NCBI GenBank assembly: GCA_048213135.1
Contig: PS015695.1
Location: 56,751 to 89,545 of the forward strand
Source of the DNA: Reclinomonas americana ATCC 50394
Taxonomy: Eukaryota; Jakobida; Jakobea; Jakobida
DNA length: 32,795 nt
Direction of reading: 5' to 3'
Shown: positions 7,317 to 17,042 of the stretch, piece after piece
Layout: each line of letters begins with the position of its first letter
How positions within the stretch are numbered: position 1 is the stretch's first letter
Notes under the pieces: generated by a model
What the model was told of the DNA's origin: nothing
The model's input: the letters and a program-made list of their open reading frames with translations, nothing else
Databases searched by the model: none
Made by a program: the position numbers and the translations under genes

Positions 7317-8627
7317 TCATCCGGCTGAAGTGCCCGAGACGCCTACTCCGAAAATCTGCGTCAGCAGTACCACGTTAAGAAGCAGCACAATAACAGTTCC
7401 AACAATCGCCATGGCTCCGATGAGCCGCGTATTGACGTATGGACCCATGATATCCGGGCGCCGCGTGAAGATCACCAGCGCGATCATCGGCACCGGCAGC
7501 GCAATGCTCAAGATGACCTGGCTGACAACGAGCGCGTTCGTGGCATTCACCCCGAGCGCGACGACGACAAAAGCCGGAACCATCGTCACGACGCGGCGTG
7601 CCCACAGCGGGATCCGAAATTGGACAAACCCTTGCATGATCATCTGACCGGCCATTGTGCCGACGACAGAACTCGAGATCCCTGATGCGATCAGCGACAC
7701 CAGGAACACCGCCGCGGCGGCAAAGCCCAAGAGCGGCGTCAAAGTATGATACGCGCTTTCGATTTCGGCGACATCGCTGTGTCCGTTATGAAAGGCGCTG
7801 GATGCCATCATGACCATGGCCATGTTGACGAGACCCGCGGCGGCGAGCGCCAGCACAACCTCGATGTTCGAAAACTTCAAGAGCTTGCGTCGCTCCGATT
7901 CACCGGCCACAGGTGCGCGCTGTTGGGTCAATCCCGAGTGAAGATAAAGAGCGTGGGGCATGACGGTCGCGCCTATGATGCCGACGGAGATGATCAGCGC
8001 CTCACGATCCGGAATGTGCGGCAATAGCGCACTGTATGAGGCCGCCGTCCAGTCAACCGGCGCGATGAACATTTCGACGAGGCAACACAGCCCAATGACC
8101 GCAATGAGGCTGCCTATGATCAACTCCATAGGACGGAAGCCGTGCTTCTCGAAAAGCAGGATTCCATAAGTCACGACCGCTGTGACCAGCATGCCCGCAA
8201 GGAGCGGCATGTGGGCGAGAAGAGACAGGCCGAGCGCCCCGCCGAGAAACTCGGCAAGATCTGTGGCCATGGCAGCGATTTCGCTTATGATCCACATCGC
8301 GATCACGATAGGGACGGGAAAGTATTCTCGGCACATTTCCGCAAGATTGCGCCCGGTCACGATGCCGAGCTTGGCCGAAAGCGCCTGAAACAGCATGGCG
8401 ATGAGATTCGCCATCAGGACAACCCACAGCAACGTGTAGCCGTATTTGGCACCGGCTTGAATGTTGGTGGCAAAATTGCCGGGGTCCATGTAGGCGATCG
8501 ATGTGACAACAGCCGGACCGGCAAATAGCAGGGCCGTGGTGGGCCCTCGACGCCGACCCGCCAGCGCCTCTTCGATGGCCGCAATGGTGCGCTGTGTCAC
8601 GGTCTGCAATGAGAGGAGAGAGGACAT
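7317..8627 (-). CDS. mntH: Nramp-family Mn(II)/H+ symporter MntH
   Basis: 436 residues with about 11 membrane helices. The Nramp metal-binding motifs are visible: DPGN in helix 1 (AYMDPGNFATNIQAGA) and MPH in helix 6 (GATVMPHALYLHS). The family imports Mn(II), and also Fe(II), across the inner membrane with protons. AAAGG lies about 9 bases before ATG 8627. The gene diverges from mntR, with a MntR-type operator about 40 bp upstream of its start, so manganese repression is expected. No defect was seen. Confidence 0.95.
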   Translation of the reverse strand: MSSLLSLQTVTQRTIAAIEEALAGRRRGPTTALLFAGPAVVTSIAYMDPGNFATNIQAGAKYGYTLLWVVLMANLIAMLFQALSAKLGIVTGRNLAEMCREYFPVPIVIAMWIISEIAAMATDLAEFLGGALGLSLLAHMPLLAGMLVTAVVTYGILLFEKHGFRPMELIIGSLIAVIGLCCLVEMFIAPVDWTAASYSALLPHIPDREALIISVGIIGATVMPHALYLHSGLTQQRAPVAGESERRKLLKFSNIEVVLALAAAGLVNMAMVMMASSAFHNGHSDVAEIESAYHTLTPLLGFAAAAVFLVSLIASGISSSVVGTMAGQMIMQGFVQFRIPLWARRVVTMVPAFVVVALGVNATNALVVSQVILSIALPVPMIALVIFTRRPDIMGPYVNTRLIGAMAIVGTVIVLLLNVVLLTQIFGVGVSGTSAG

Positions 8628-8655
8628 TTCGAAGCCTTTCGTTACCTCTGCTTCG

Positions 8656-8677
8656 AAATATAGCCAAAGCTACATTT
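8656..8677. promoter_or_regulatory. MntR operator between mntH and mntR
   Basis: The 22-bp site reads AAATATAGCC-AAAGCTACATTT. It has the same layout as the E. coli MntR box (AAACATAGC, spacer, GCTATGTTT) with three or four differences. It lies 29-50 bp before the mntH start and 57 bp before the longest mntR start, as expected for repression of mntH. Confidence 0.8.
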
Positions 8678-8733
8678 TCGTCAATCGACTTTAACGGCGG
8701 GCGGGCGAGGCGTATAATGTCGCTGCGATTCAC

Positions 8734-9270
8734 ATGGCTGCGGACTTGGACCATCCGCTCAATCAGAAAGCGACCTCAGTGACCGCGGCACAAATACGAC
8801 GACGGAGTGACTCATCGGACCGTGATGATCCACGGCAGGCTGAGCGGTTTGAGAAAGCCAGAGCGGCGCGATCGATGACGCTCTTGGAGGACTACGTCGA
8901 GCTGATCGCCGACCTGTTGAAAGAGCACGGCGAGGCTAGAACAACCGACATCGCCCGAATACTCGGGGTTACGCACCCCACCGCCACGAAGACGATAGCC
9001 AGGCTGAGGCGTGAGGGGTTGGCTGTATCGCGTCCTTATCGGGGCGTGTTTCTGACCGAAGCCGGAATTGCCCTGGCCGACCGGGTTCGGCGAAGGCACC
9101 GTCTCGTCGTAGAATTATTGATCGCGATCGGCGTACCGCAGGAGTCCGCTGAAGCGGACGCCGAAGGCATTGAGCACCACGTGTCAGATGTCACGCTGTC
9201 GGCATTCGAGCGTTATCTGAAGAAAAGCGCGGCCGGCGGCCGCAGCCTCGGTGCGACCGGCAAGCCGTGA
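8734..9270 (+). CDS. mntR: Manganese-responsive repressor MntR (DtxR family)
   Basis: 178 residues, organised like E. coli MntR: a charged N-terminal extension (about 47 residues), then LLEDYVELIADLL, a winged HTH (LGVTHPTATKTIARL, PYRGVFLTEAG), and a dimerisation region with the metal-ligand cluster DAEGIEHHVSD near residues 139-149. It lacks the SH3-like domain of DtxR/IdeR, as is usual for MntR. With Mn(II) bound it should repress the divergent mntH through the box at 8656-8677. The start at 8734 keeps the E. coli-like N-terminal extension; ATG 8875 is a shorter alternative without it. Confidence 0.93.
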   Translation: MAADLDHPLNQKATSVTAAQIRRRSDSSDRDDPRQAERFEKARAARSMTLLEDYVELIADLLKEHGEARTTDIARILGVTHPTATKTIARLRREGLAVSRPYRGVFLTEAGIALADRVRRRHRLVVELLIAIGVPQESAEADAEGIEHHVSDVTLSAFERYLKKSAAGGRSLGATGKP

Positions 9271-9352
9271 CATTCCTGGCTGAGACGAGAGTGGTCACAG
9301 ACCGCGGGACGGTATGACGTTCTGCATTGACGGGTGTTGGCAAGGGCGTGGA

Positions 9353-10606
9353 CTAGCCGAGATGCGGCAGCGTAACGAAGGCCGCAAAGCCGACGGCACC
9401 TGCCACTACGGAGGCGAGCGCGAGAGGAAGCCAGAAGCGCACTGGCCCGGTCGCTGCAGCGACGATGAGCCGGCCGGCGGCATTGGTTGCAAGCGCGATC
9501 AGCACGGCGTGCCCCACGGTCTCTCTATCGGCTGAGACGCCGAGAAGCCGTAATGCGCTCAGCACGGCAACGTCGATATCGAACGTGCCGGTGATCGCCG
9601 ACGTGACCACCATGCCGCCGGTGTTCCCGACCGAAACTGCAGCACTTATGGTCGATACCACCGCAAAAAGAATCGCAAAGGCCAGCAGTGCCCACAATTC
9701 GAAGGGGTTGCGTGGCATTTGCCCGGCGTCGCTTGGAACTGCACCGCGCGACAGGAACACCCCGCCACACATTACGAAAGTCAGCACCGCGGCAAGAATG
9801 GCTAGACCTGCGACGCCGAGCACTGATGGTGAGACGATCGCGACGATGCCGGCAACACGCAGCACCGAGACAGCCGCGGCGAGCGTGGCGGCTCCGGCCA
9901 GCGGCCAGGGATTGCCGCCTGCGGTTGCCGTCCGCGCGAGCGCCAGCGTGACCGCCGTCGACGACACTACTGCCCCCGCCAATCCGCCCACCAGCACTCC
10001 ACGTGTGGCTCCGAACAGGCGGACGGCAATATAGCCGAGGAACGAGATGGCAGCCGTCAGCACTGTGAACAGCCAGATCTGTTGCGGATTGAAGCCGCCC
10101 CACGGATCGATCGCCTGCGCAGGGAGGAGCGGCAGAATGATCGCCGTCATCACCGCCAGCACCAGCGCTGCGCGCAACTCGATCCAGGAGATGCGCCTGA
10201 GAAGGCCATGCAGCAGATCGCGACTGGCGAGCAGGACGGCGAGTGCGGTTCCTCCGGCGGCAGCTGCGCGGTGATCCCCCGTAACCGCCAGAGCTCCGAG
10301 CACGAACACGCCCAGCGCCGCGACAACGCCCGTCACGCTGAAATCGGCATCCTGAGTGGCTTCGCGGCTCTTGAACCACGCGAAGACCGCCGTGAAGGCG
10401 ATCAGACCCGCAATGAGCACCGAAGGCGCCTCGAGACTGCGGGAAAGCGCCGCGAACACGCCGCCCAGCAAGCCGGTGATCGCATAGGTACGGATACCGG
10501 CCGTCCTGGCACCGTCCGGGGCGTCGCGCTCGCGCCAGCCGCGCTCGAGGCCGACGAGCAGACCAATAGCCAGGGCGAGGCCGAACTTCGTGATCAAGAT
10601 TTCCAT
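9353..10606 (-). CDS. MgtC/SapB- and DUF4010-type inner-membrane protein
   Basis: 417 residues, nearly all membrane helices (about 11-12). The first about 130 residues carry the MgtC/SapB signature GLLVGLERGWRERD and a TAGIRTYAITGLLGG segment. The rest is the DUF4010 half with LGATRGVLVGGLAGAVVSSTAVTLALAR-like sequence. MgtC proteins affect growth at low Mg(II) and in acid through ATP synthase or phosphate effects; the biochemical role of the long MgtC-DUF4010 form is not known. GGGAG lies 8 bases before ATG 10606. It follows cytochrome b561 on the same strand at the tail of the PRPP-phosphoketolase run and converges with mntR. Confidence 0.85.
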   Translation of the reverse strand: MEILITKFGLALAIGLLVGLERGWRERDAPDGARTAGIRTYAITGLLGGVFAALSRSLEAPSVLIAGLIAFTAVFAWFKSREATQDADFSVTGVVAALGVFVLGALAVTGDHRAAAAGGTALAVLLASRDLLHGLLRRISWIELRAALVLAVMTAIILPLLPAQAIDPWGGFNPQQIWLFTVLTAAISFLGYIAVRLFGATRGVLVGGLAGAVVSSTAVTLALARTATAGGNPWPLAGAATLAAAVSVLRVAGIVAIVSPSVLGVAGLAILAAVLTFVMCGGVFLSRGAVPSDAGQMPRNPFELWALLAFAILFAVVSTISAAVSVGNTGGMVVTSAITGTFDIDVAVLSALRLLGVSADRETVGHAVLIALATNAAGRLIVAAATGPVRFWLPLALASVVAGAVGFAAFVTLPHLG

Positions 10607-10649
10607 CGCGAGACTCCCGACGGCCGGCGACCATGATGGGAGACGTGCG

Positions 10650-11174
10650 TCATCGGGCTTTGCGGATCATCCGCCGCAGGACGTCGTCGCAGCGCCAGAA
10701 GTGGTGCCAAAGCGCGGCGCAGGCATGCAGGAGAACAAGAACGAGTAGCGTCCAGCTAAGGACGCTGTGAACCGGGGCGATCCGAAACGTCAGATACATG
10801 GCGATCGTTCCGGTGATCGGCAGCGCGATCAGCACGGCATAGAGGGCGGCGTGCATGGCTTTGGCCGACATGCGCTCCAACGGCGACAAGCCCGGAACAG
10901 GCGCCGGACGGCCGCATGTGAAGCGCAGCAGAAGCTGCGCCAGCGCGAGACCAAGAATGGCCCAACCGCTCCAGGCATGCACCTGATGCAGAAACAGGTC
11001 GATGGGACGCGGCTTCATGAACAGGTGCGCCATGTGGGTGCGCTGTATTGCCCAGGCGGTCGGCACCTGGACAAGACACAGGACCAGCACCAGCCAATGC
11101 ATGAGTCGATGCGCGAGAGGAAATCCGTCCGGGCGATCCGCGCCGCGCATCCATCCAGGCAACAGCGTCCTCAA
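10650..11174 (-). CDS. Cytochrome b561-family membrane haem protein
   Basis: 174 residues with four membrane helices. Histidines are placed as in bacterial di-haem b561: LAHRLMHW in helix 1, LFLHQVHAWSG before helix 2, MHAALYAV in helix 3, and LLHACAALWHHF in helix 4. The family moves electrons from quinol or another donor across the inner membrane. The TTG start at 11174 overlaps the stop of the phosphorylase gene (TTGA), with GAGG just upstream; ATG 11150 is a possible alternative. Tight coupling to the phosphorylase suggests the same operon. The electron partner is unknown. Confidence 0.88.
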   Translation of the reverse strand: MRTLLPGWMRGADRPDGFPLAHRLMHWLVLVLCLVQVPTAWAIQRTHMAHLFMKPRPIDLFLHQVHAWSGWAILGLALAQLLLRFTCGRPAPVPGLSPLERMSAKAMHAALYAVLIALPITGTIAMYLTFRIAPVHSVLSWTLLVLVLLHACAALWHHFWRCDDVLRRMIRKAR

Positions 11175-13035
11175 GCCTCGACCTCAACGATGTCGCCTGA
11201 GCGTGCGGCATAGTCGAGCGCATAGGCGAGCTCGCCTGTTGTCTCGGCGTGGACATTGAGAAGCGGCTGGCCGCGGTCGATCTCGTCGCCGAGCCTGACC
11301 TCCATGTGAACGCCCGCAGCCTTCGCTTCCGGCGCGCCCGCGAGCTTGGCGAGCCGGGAGAGCTTGCGGTTGNNNNNNNNNNNNNNNNNNNNNNNNNNNN
11401 NNNNNNNNNNNNNNNNNNNNNNNNNNNNNNNNNNNNNNNNNNNNNNNNNNNNNNNNNNNNNNNNNNNNNNNNNNNNNNNNNNNNNNNNNNNNNNNNNNNN
11501 NNNNNNNNNNNNNNNNNNNNNNNNNNNNNNNNNNNNNNNNNNNNNNNNNNNNNNNNNNNNNNNNNNNNNNNNNNNNNNNNNNNNNNNNNNNNNNNNNNNN
11601 NNNNNNNNNNNNNNNNNNNNNNNNNNNNNNNNNNNNNNNNNNNNNNNNNNNNNNNNNNNNNNNNNNNNNNNNNNNNNNNNNNNNNNNNNNNNNNNNNNNN
11701 NNNNNNNNNNNNNNNNNNNNNNNNNNNNNNNNNNNNNNNNNNNNNNNNNNNNNNNNNNNNNNNNNNNNNNNNNNNNNNNNNNNNNNNNNNNNNNNNNNNN
11801 NNNNNNNNNNNNNNNNNNNNNNNNNNNNNNNNNNNNNNNNNNNNNNNNNNNNNNNNNNNNNNNNNNNNNNNNNNNNNNNNNNNNNNNNNNNNNNNNNNNN
11901 NNNNNNNNNNNNNNNNNNNNNNNNNNNNNNNNNNNNNNNNNNNNNNNNNNNNNNNNNNNNNNNNNNNNNNNNNNNNNNNNNNNNNNNNNNNNNNNNNNNN
12001 NNNNNNNNNNNNNNNNNNNNNNNNNNNNNNNNNNNNNNNNNNNNNNNNNNNNNNNNNNNNNNNNNNNNNNNNNNNNNNNNNNNNNNNNNNAAGGCGGCCA
12101 GCCGCGTCCTCGCCGCGCACCTTCGCGGTGGCGCCGACCGGAATGTCGATCACGACATGGGTTGACCCCGCTGCGATCTTCTTGGACAGGACGGAGGCGA
12201 TCAGCTGGCCTTCGGTGTCGATATCGAGCTCGCGCTCGACGCGCACGAAGATATCGTCGGCCGGGCTCAGATGCACGGCGCCGCCCCAGGCGATACAGCC
12301 GCCTTCACGTTCAACGACGCGCCTCAATGTCGCGATGTCGAGTTCCACCGGAGCCAGCGTCTCCATCGTGTCGGCGGTGCCGGCCGGAGAGGTGATGGCA
12401 CGTGACGAGGTCTTGGGCATGAGCAGGCCGTTTGCCGCGACGATCGCGACCACGATCGGCGTTGTCCTGTTGCCGGGGAGGCCGCCGACGCAATGCTTGT
12501 CGACCACGATCGGCGCGTCCCAGCGCATCCGTTCGCCGACGTCCACCATAGCGCCGGTCAGGTCGGCGGTTTCGTTCTCGTCGAGGGGGAGGGCAGCACT
12601 GGCGGTCAGAAAGGCCGCAAGGTGGACCTCCGTGTAGCGGCCGGCGACCACGTCGCGCAGGATCTCGGAAAAGGCTCGGGAGTCGAGCCGATTGCCGTAG
12701 ATGCGCTGACGCACGCTCGCCAGGGAGTCAATCGCTGGCGCATGGCTGACCCGGACCACATCACCGTCGGTCAGGCCAAGCCGTTCCCACGCGGCCTCGG
12801 AAAGGCCGACCTCGTCGATGGCGATGAGCCCGTCACCATCGACCTGAAACAGGGTCGCCTGCACCTCGCCATTCCCGTTGGACACGAGCACCTGCGAGCG
12901 CGCCGACAGTCCCTCCGACCGGCAGACGTGGCAATCGGTGCGCATGACGACGACAGCCTGATGCTGGGTGTGCAGATGGATGCGTCGCACCCGCAGCGTC
13001 GGTTGAGCGGGAATGGCCATGTCGGTCGACGTCAT
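11171..13035 (-). CDS. AMP phosphorylase / thymidine phosphorylase of archaeal type (interrupted by an assembly gap)
   Basis: About 315 N-terminal and 67 C-terminal residues are visible, with an N run at 11373-12090 between them. Residues 1-85 form the extra N-terminal domain typical of archaeal AMP phosphorylases. The core carries the family signature GLPGNRTTPIVVAIVAANG, KTSSRAITSPAGTADTMETL and the DKHCVGG phosphate/nucleoside loop; the usual Ser or Thr after KH is Cys here. The C-terminus has the glycyl-radical-like domain ending near ALDYAARSGD. Such enzymes split NMPs or nucleosides with phosphate to give a base and ribose-1,5-bisphosphate or (deoxy)ribose-1-phosphate. ATG 13035 overlaps the upstream nuclease stop (ATGA), so the two are coupled. 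Expected length is about 505 residues, requiring about 375 hidden bases; the N run is longer and out of frame. Confidence 0.9.
11373..12090. other. Assembly gap (718 N) inside the AMP/thymidine phosphorylase gene
   Basis: The flanking sequence belongs to one gene. About 120-130 residues are missing by comparison with the family, which needs about 375 bases, and frame continuity needs 3n+2. A run of 718 N fits neither, so it is an estimated gap size. Confidence 0.95.
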
Positions 13036-14047
13036 AGATCGAACTTCTGGTTCTGACGGGGAACGACGGCGTTCCACTTGAGCTCGCGGTCGATGCGAAC
13101 GCGCAGGGCTTCCGCGCCTTCGTCTTCACCATGCACGATGAACACACGTGACGGCGGTCGCCGGAAGCCCGAAAGCCATCGCATCAGCTCGTTCGAATCG
13201 GCGTGGGCTGACAGCATCGACAGTTCCTCGACCGCAGCGCGAACCGGAATCCATTCGCCGTGGATCTTGGTCTCCTGCGCGCCTTGCAGCATGGCCCGGC
13301 CGCGGGTGCCGGCTGCCTGGAAACCGGAGAACAGGATCGTGTTGCGGGCGTGTGGAGCGAACGCCTTCAGGTGGTGGAGGACGCGCCCGCCGGTCGCCAT
13401 GCCGCTCGCCGAGATCACCACCTTGGGGTAGGGGCTTGCCGTGATGCCCTTCGAGCCGTCGACGTCGCGGGTGTAGGTCGCAATCGCGCAGACTTCCTTG
13501 CATTGCTCCGGCGTCAGGCGGTGGTCCCCGCGGTGGGCGTGGAGGAGGTCGGTGGCGTCGATTGCCATCGGACTGTCAAGATAGACAGGCACCTTCGCCA
13601 GGCGCCCAGCCCTTTTGAGCTTCCAGAGATGGTAAAGGAGCGATTGCGCGCGGCCCACGGCGAAGGCGGGAACGACGACCGTCCCGCCGCGCGCGACCGT
13701 TCGCTCGACGACGGCGCCGAGCGCTTCGGTGGGATCGGCAGGATCGTGCACACGGTTGCCGTAGGTCGATTCGACCAACACATAGTCCGCCTCCGGCACC
13801 GGCACGGGATCGGGAAGAACCGGATCGTCATAGCGGCCGAGATCGCCGGAGAAGGCGACACGGCGTCCGCCCCATTCGATCTCGGCGGTGGCGGCCCCAA
13901 GGATGTGACCGGCATGGCGGAAAGTCAGCGTCGCGCCGAACGAGAGCTTGACCGGTTTGTTCGAAGGGAACGGTCGAGAAGAGTTCGAGGCGTGTGCTCA
14001 GCGTCACGGATGCCGTAGAGGGCGAGCGCCGCTGTGCTCGTAAAGAC
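13032..14047 (-). CDS. Metallo-beta-lactamase/beta-CASP RNA nuclease-like protein (5' end in gap; two single-base frameshifts)
   Basis: The continuous part matches CPSF73-like bacterial beta-CASP proteins. Visible are a metal motif RHAGHILGAA, FSGDLGRYDDP with the bridging aspartate, DSPMAID (motif A), SASGMATGGR (motif B) and LSAHAD (motif C). These enzymes cut or degrade RNA, as in TTHA0252 of Thermus; the HxHxDH motif must lie in the gap. Near the gap edge the reading frame changes twice: an extra C near 13988 (YGIRDAEHT to LELFSTVPF) and an extra A in the AAA near 13963 (PFEQ to PVKLSFG). Both are single-base and close together, more like contig-end errors than gene decay. The stop overlaps the phosphorylase start. 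About 110 residues are missing for a usual length of about 450. Confidence 0.85.
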
Positions 14048-14677
14048 NNNNNNNNNNNNNNNNNNNNNNNNNNNNNNNNNNNNNNNNNNNNNNNNNNNNN
14101 NNNNNNNNNNNNNNNNNNNNNNNNNNNNNNNNNNNNNNNNNNNNNNNNNNNNNNNNNNNNNNNNNNNNNNNNNNNNNNNNNNNNNNNNNNNNNNNNNNNN
14201 NNNNNNNNNNNNNNNNNNNNNNNNNNNNNNNNNNNNNNNNNNNNNNNNNNNNNNNNNNNNNNNNNNNNNNNNNNNNNNNNNNNNNNNNNNNNNNNNNNNN
14301 NNNNNNNNNNNNNNNNNNNNNNNNNNNNNNNNNNNNNNNNNNNNNNNNNNNNNNNNNNNNNNNNNNNNNNNNNNNNNNNNNNNNNNNNNNNNNNNNNNNN
14401 NNNNNNNNNNNNNNNNNNNNNNNNNNNNNNNNNNNNNNNNNNNNNNNNNNNNNNNNNNNNNNNNNNNNNNNNNNNNNNNNNNNNNNNNNNNNNNNNNNNN
14501 NNNNNNNNNNNNNNNNNNNNNNNNNNNNNNNNNNNNNNNNNNNNNNNNNNNNNNNNNNNNNNNNNNNNNNNNNNNNNNNNNNNNNNNNNNNNNNNNNNNN
14601 NNNNNNNNNNNNNNNNNNNNNNNNNNNNNNNNNNNNNNNNNNNNNNNNNNNNNNNNNNNNNNNNNNNNNNNNNNNNN
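14048..14677. other. Assembly gap (630 N) between phosphoketolase and beta-CASP nuclease genes
   Basis: The run hides the last 20-30 codons of the phosphoketolase and the first about 110 codons of the nuclease. That accounts for some 400-450 bases plus any intergenic space. The sequence just to the left of it (13960-13990) has two single-base frameshifts. Confidence 0.95.
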
Positions 14678-16994
14678 TGCGTTCGGCGACTGTCAGAAAT
14701 TCGTTGCGCGACCATCCGGCCAAAGGTGCGGCGGCATCGATCAGGTGCGCCCAACTGCAGCGATTGGCGAATAGCAGGCCCGAGGCATCCAGCGTGCCGC
14801 CCCGGCTGATATAGCCGCGGGCCACAGTGTGTTTCGGACCGCTGTCGAGCCGTCGCAGCAGGCCGAGCATCGGCTCGGGCCGTGTGTGCGAGACGATCAG
14901 GCGCGGGACATCGACCGGGAAGAGGCGCACGAGCTCCTCGTCCGACGCCACAAAATGCGCCTCGATCGGATCGCGCGGGATACGGAAGCGACCGGGCTCG
15001 CTGATCGCCGTCACCACCACCCGCCGTCCATGCTCTTTCAGGCGGTGCGCCGCCTTGAGCGCCTCTTCGAGCTGGTAGGCGCCGATCGCAACGATCTGCA
15101 ACTCGGCGCCGTCAACCTGTCCTTCGATGTGGGCAGCGCCGTCGGCGACAAAACGGACGGCGGCCGCGCCGTCGAAGCGGTGCGGCATGTCGCGCTTGGA
15201 GACGATCACGCAGGCGACCTGGCCGCGTCCTTCGAACACCGAAGCCATGGTGGCGACGGCGCTGTTGGCGTCGACCGGAAACAGAACGCGCGCGGTGTCC
15301 GACATCTCGCCGAGCAGCGCCTCGCCGATCGTCGGATCCTGATGCGACTGCTCGTTCTTGGAATTCTCCCAGGTATGCGAGGTGACGACGAGCGGCACGG
15401 AAATCCAGCCTGGGTTCTGGCCCACGGTGCGTTGGTGGCGCGCGAAGATAATCTCCTGACGCAAGCCACCCAGCATCTTCATCGCGAATGCTTCGTAGCT
15501 GACGATGAGGTTGATCCCGCCTTTGTTCGCAAGGGCCGCGGCGGCGACCGCCTCCTCGTTGAGCGCCGTGATCACGCTGCCGTTGCGTGCCTCGGCGACG
15601 CCGGTCTCCGGCGAATTGACGCGATGGCGCAGGCGCTCGAGGGTCGCGCCCATATGATTGGAGCTCAACTCGTCGGGGTTGCCGACACGCACGCGCAGAG
15701 CAGGATTGGCGTCGACGAGCCGTACAAACCAGCGATCCAGCGCGTGCATAGCGCAATCCGCCGGTGAGCCGGCTTCCGTCCAGTGGGGGGCAGGGAGTTC
15801 CGGCGCCGGCGGATGGCGGACCGCCAGAGGGTGAAGGCTCTCCGCTGGCCGGTTCTGCCGCTCGTGGACCGCTACGGCAGCGACCGCCGCCTCGATGTCG
15901 CCAGGTGGGACGAACAGGTCTTTCGCCGCGGCGTTGAAGGCGCTGCGCGCAGCTTCGTTTCGCGAAGGGTTTGCTGCCAGAGGCAGGTTGTGCGCGGCAT
16001 TGGTGCCTGCGCCAGGGAAGCCGAACCCCTTCACGGTCTTGGCGATGACGTAGGGCATGGGGGCCGGATAGGCGCGATCGGGATCGGCGGAAAAGCGCCC
16101 AAGGCGTTCCTCCACCGTCAGGATCGCCCAGACGAAGGCCGCGGGATCGCGACCGTCGATCTCGAACGGATCGAAGCCGTTGAGCCTGAGATGATCGGCG
16201 AGCCAGGCCGCGCCGCCCTGCTGCGCAATCTGCGCCCGCTCCTCGATCCTTCGGCCGTTGAGGATCATGACCGGCACAACGAGACCGCTATCCTCAGCTC
16301 GCCACCAGCGCGCCGTCCAGTCCGAGCCGCGCTGCTCCTCGAAGGCGCCGTCGCTCAGGAAGGCGACCAGACTTTCTCCCGGCAGTGGGGCATGGACGTA
16401 CTGGACCTCGGCGAAGCCGAGATACCCGCCCTCGGAAATGGCGCCAGCCGTGTTCGGTCCGGCATGGCTGCCGATCGGCACCGCCGGACCGCCGTCGGCA
16501 TCGATGGCATAGGAATAGAAGTCGGCGGCGAGCCGGGACAACCCCTTCTCGCTGCGGTCATAGCGCCCTTTCTGCGCATCCGAAACATCGCCGGTCAGCG
16601 CGTTGATCGCCTCGATCGCGGCGACGCAATGGCCCTGGCCCATCAGCCAGGAGCGAGTGGTGGCCGAGAGTGCGTTCGCCGCGAGATAGCCGATAAAGGC
16701 CGGCACCATGTTCAGGGAACCGCCGGTGTGGCCTTCCGGCGTGGCCTTGAAGGCGTCGGCCGGCAGCGCCGCACCGGACAGATCGACGCGGCTTGCATAG
16801 GTCATGTGGACGACTGTCCACATCGCCGCGCTGGCCAGCCGGTCGGCGGCGGCAAGCAGGCGGTAGAGCGCGTCAGGGTCCAGCTTCGGCGACTGCGCGA
16901 GCGAGCGAATGCGCTCGACGGTCTCGTCGGTATGCGTGATCGGGCCGTAGCCGGCGCGCCAATGTTCGAATGCTGAGGACGTCGTCGCGGCCAT
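14678..16994 (-). CDS. Phosphoketolase (XFP family, divergent clade), C-terminus in gap
   Basis: 772 residues visible of about 790-800. Phosphoketolase hallmarks in order: EGHTGGSLN and GQGHCVAAI (98-145 region), SHAGPNTAGAISEGGYLG, the thiamine diphosphate motif beginning LSDGAFEEQRGSDW and ending about 27 residues later at LNGR, GNPDELSSN, SYEAFAMKM, and TWENSKNEQSHQDP. The usual XFP cofactor motif starts GDGEAETG, so this belongs to a separate branch. The family splits xylulose-5-phosphate or fructose-6-phosphate with phosphate to acetyl phosphate plus glyceraldehyde-3-phosphate or erythrose-4-phosphate in the cytoplasm. GAAGG lies about 11 bases before ATG 16994. It follows PRPP synthetase by about 48 bp. 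Substrate preference cannot be read from sequence, and a different ketose phosphate is possible given the altered motif. Confidence 0.88.
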
Positions 16995-17042
16995 GCGTTT
17001 GCTGCCTTCAAGGATTGATTTGCTTTACGGCTGTTGGCCGGT

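Noticed and set aside
7063-7320. An 85-codon minus-strand frame between mntH and the FNR-like site
   Set aside because: No ribosome binding site, Arg-rich composition without a fold, and it covers the promoter region.
10756-13077. A single 773-codon frame across the phosphorylase gap
   Set aside because: Its 3' part is out of frame with both the phosphorylase C-terminus and cytochrome b561; the N run does not preserve the frame.
15783-16976. A 397-codon plus-strand frame opposite phosphoketolase
   Set aside because: It mirrors the phosphoketolase codons and shows no recognisable motif.
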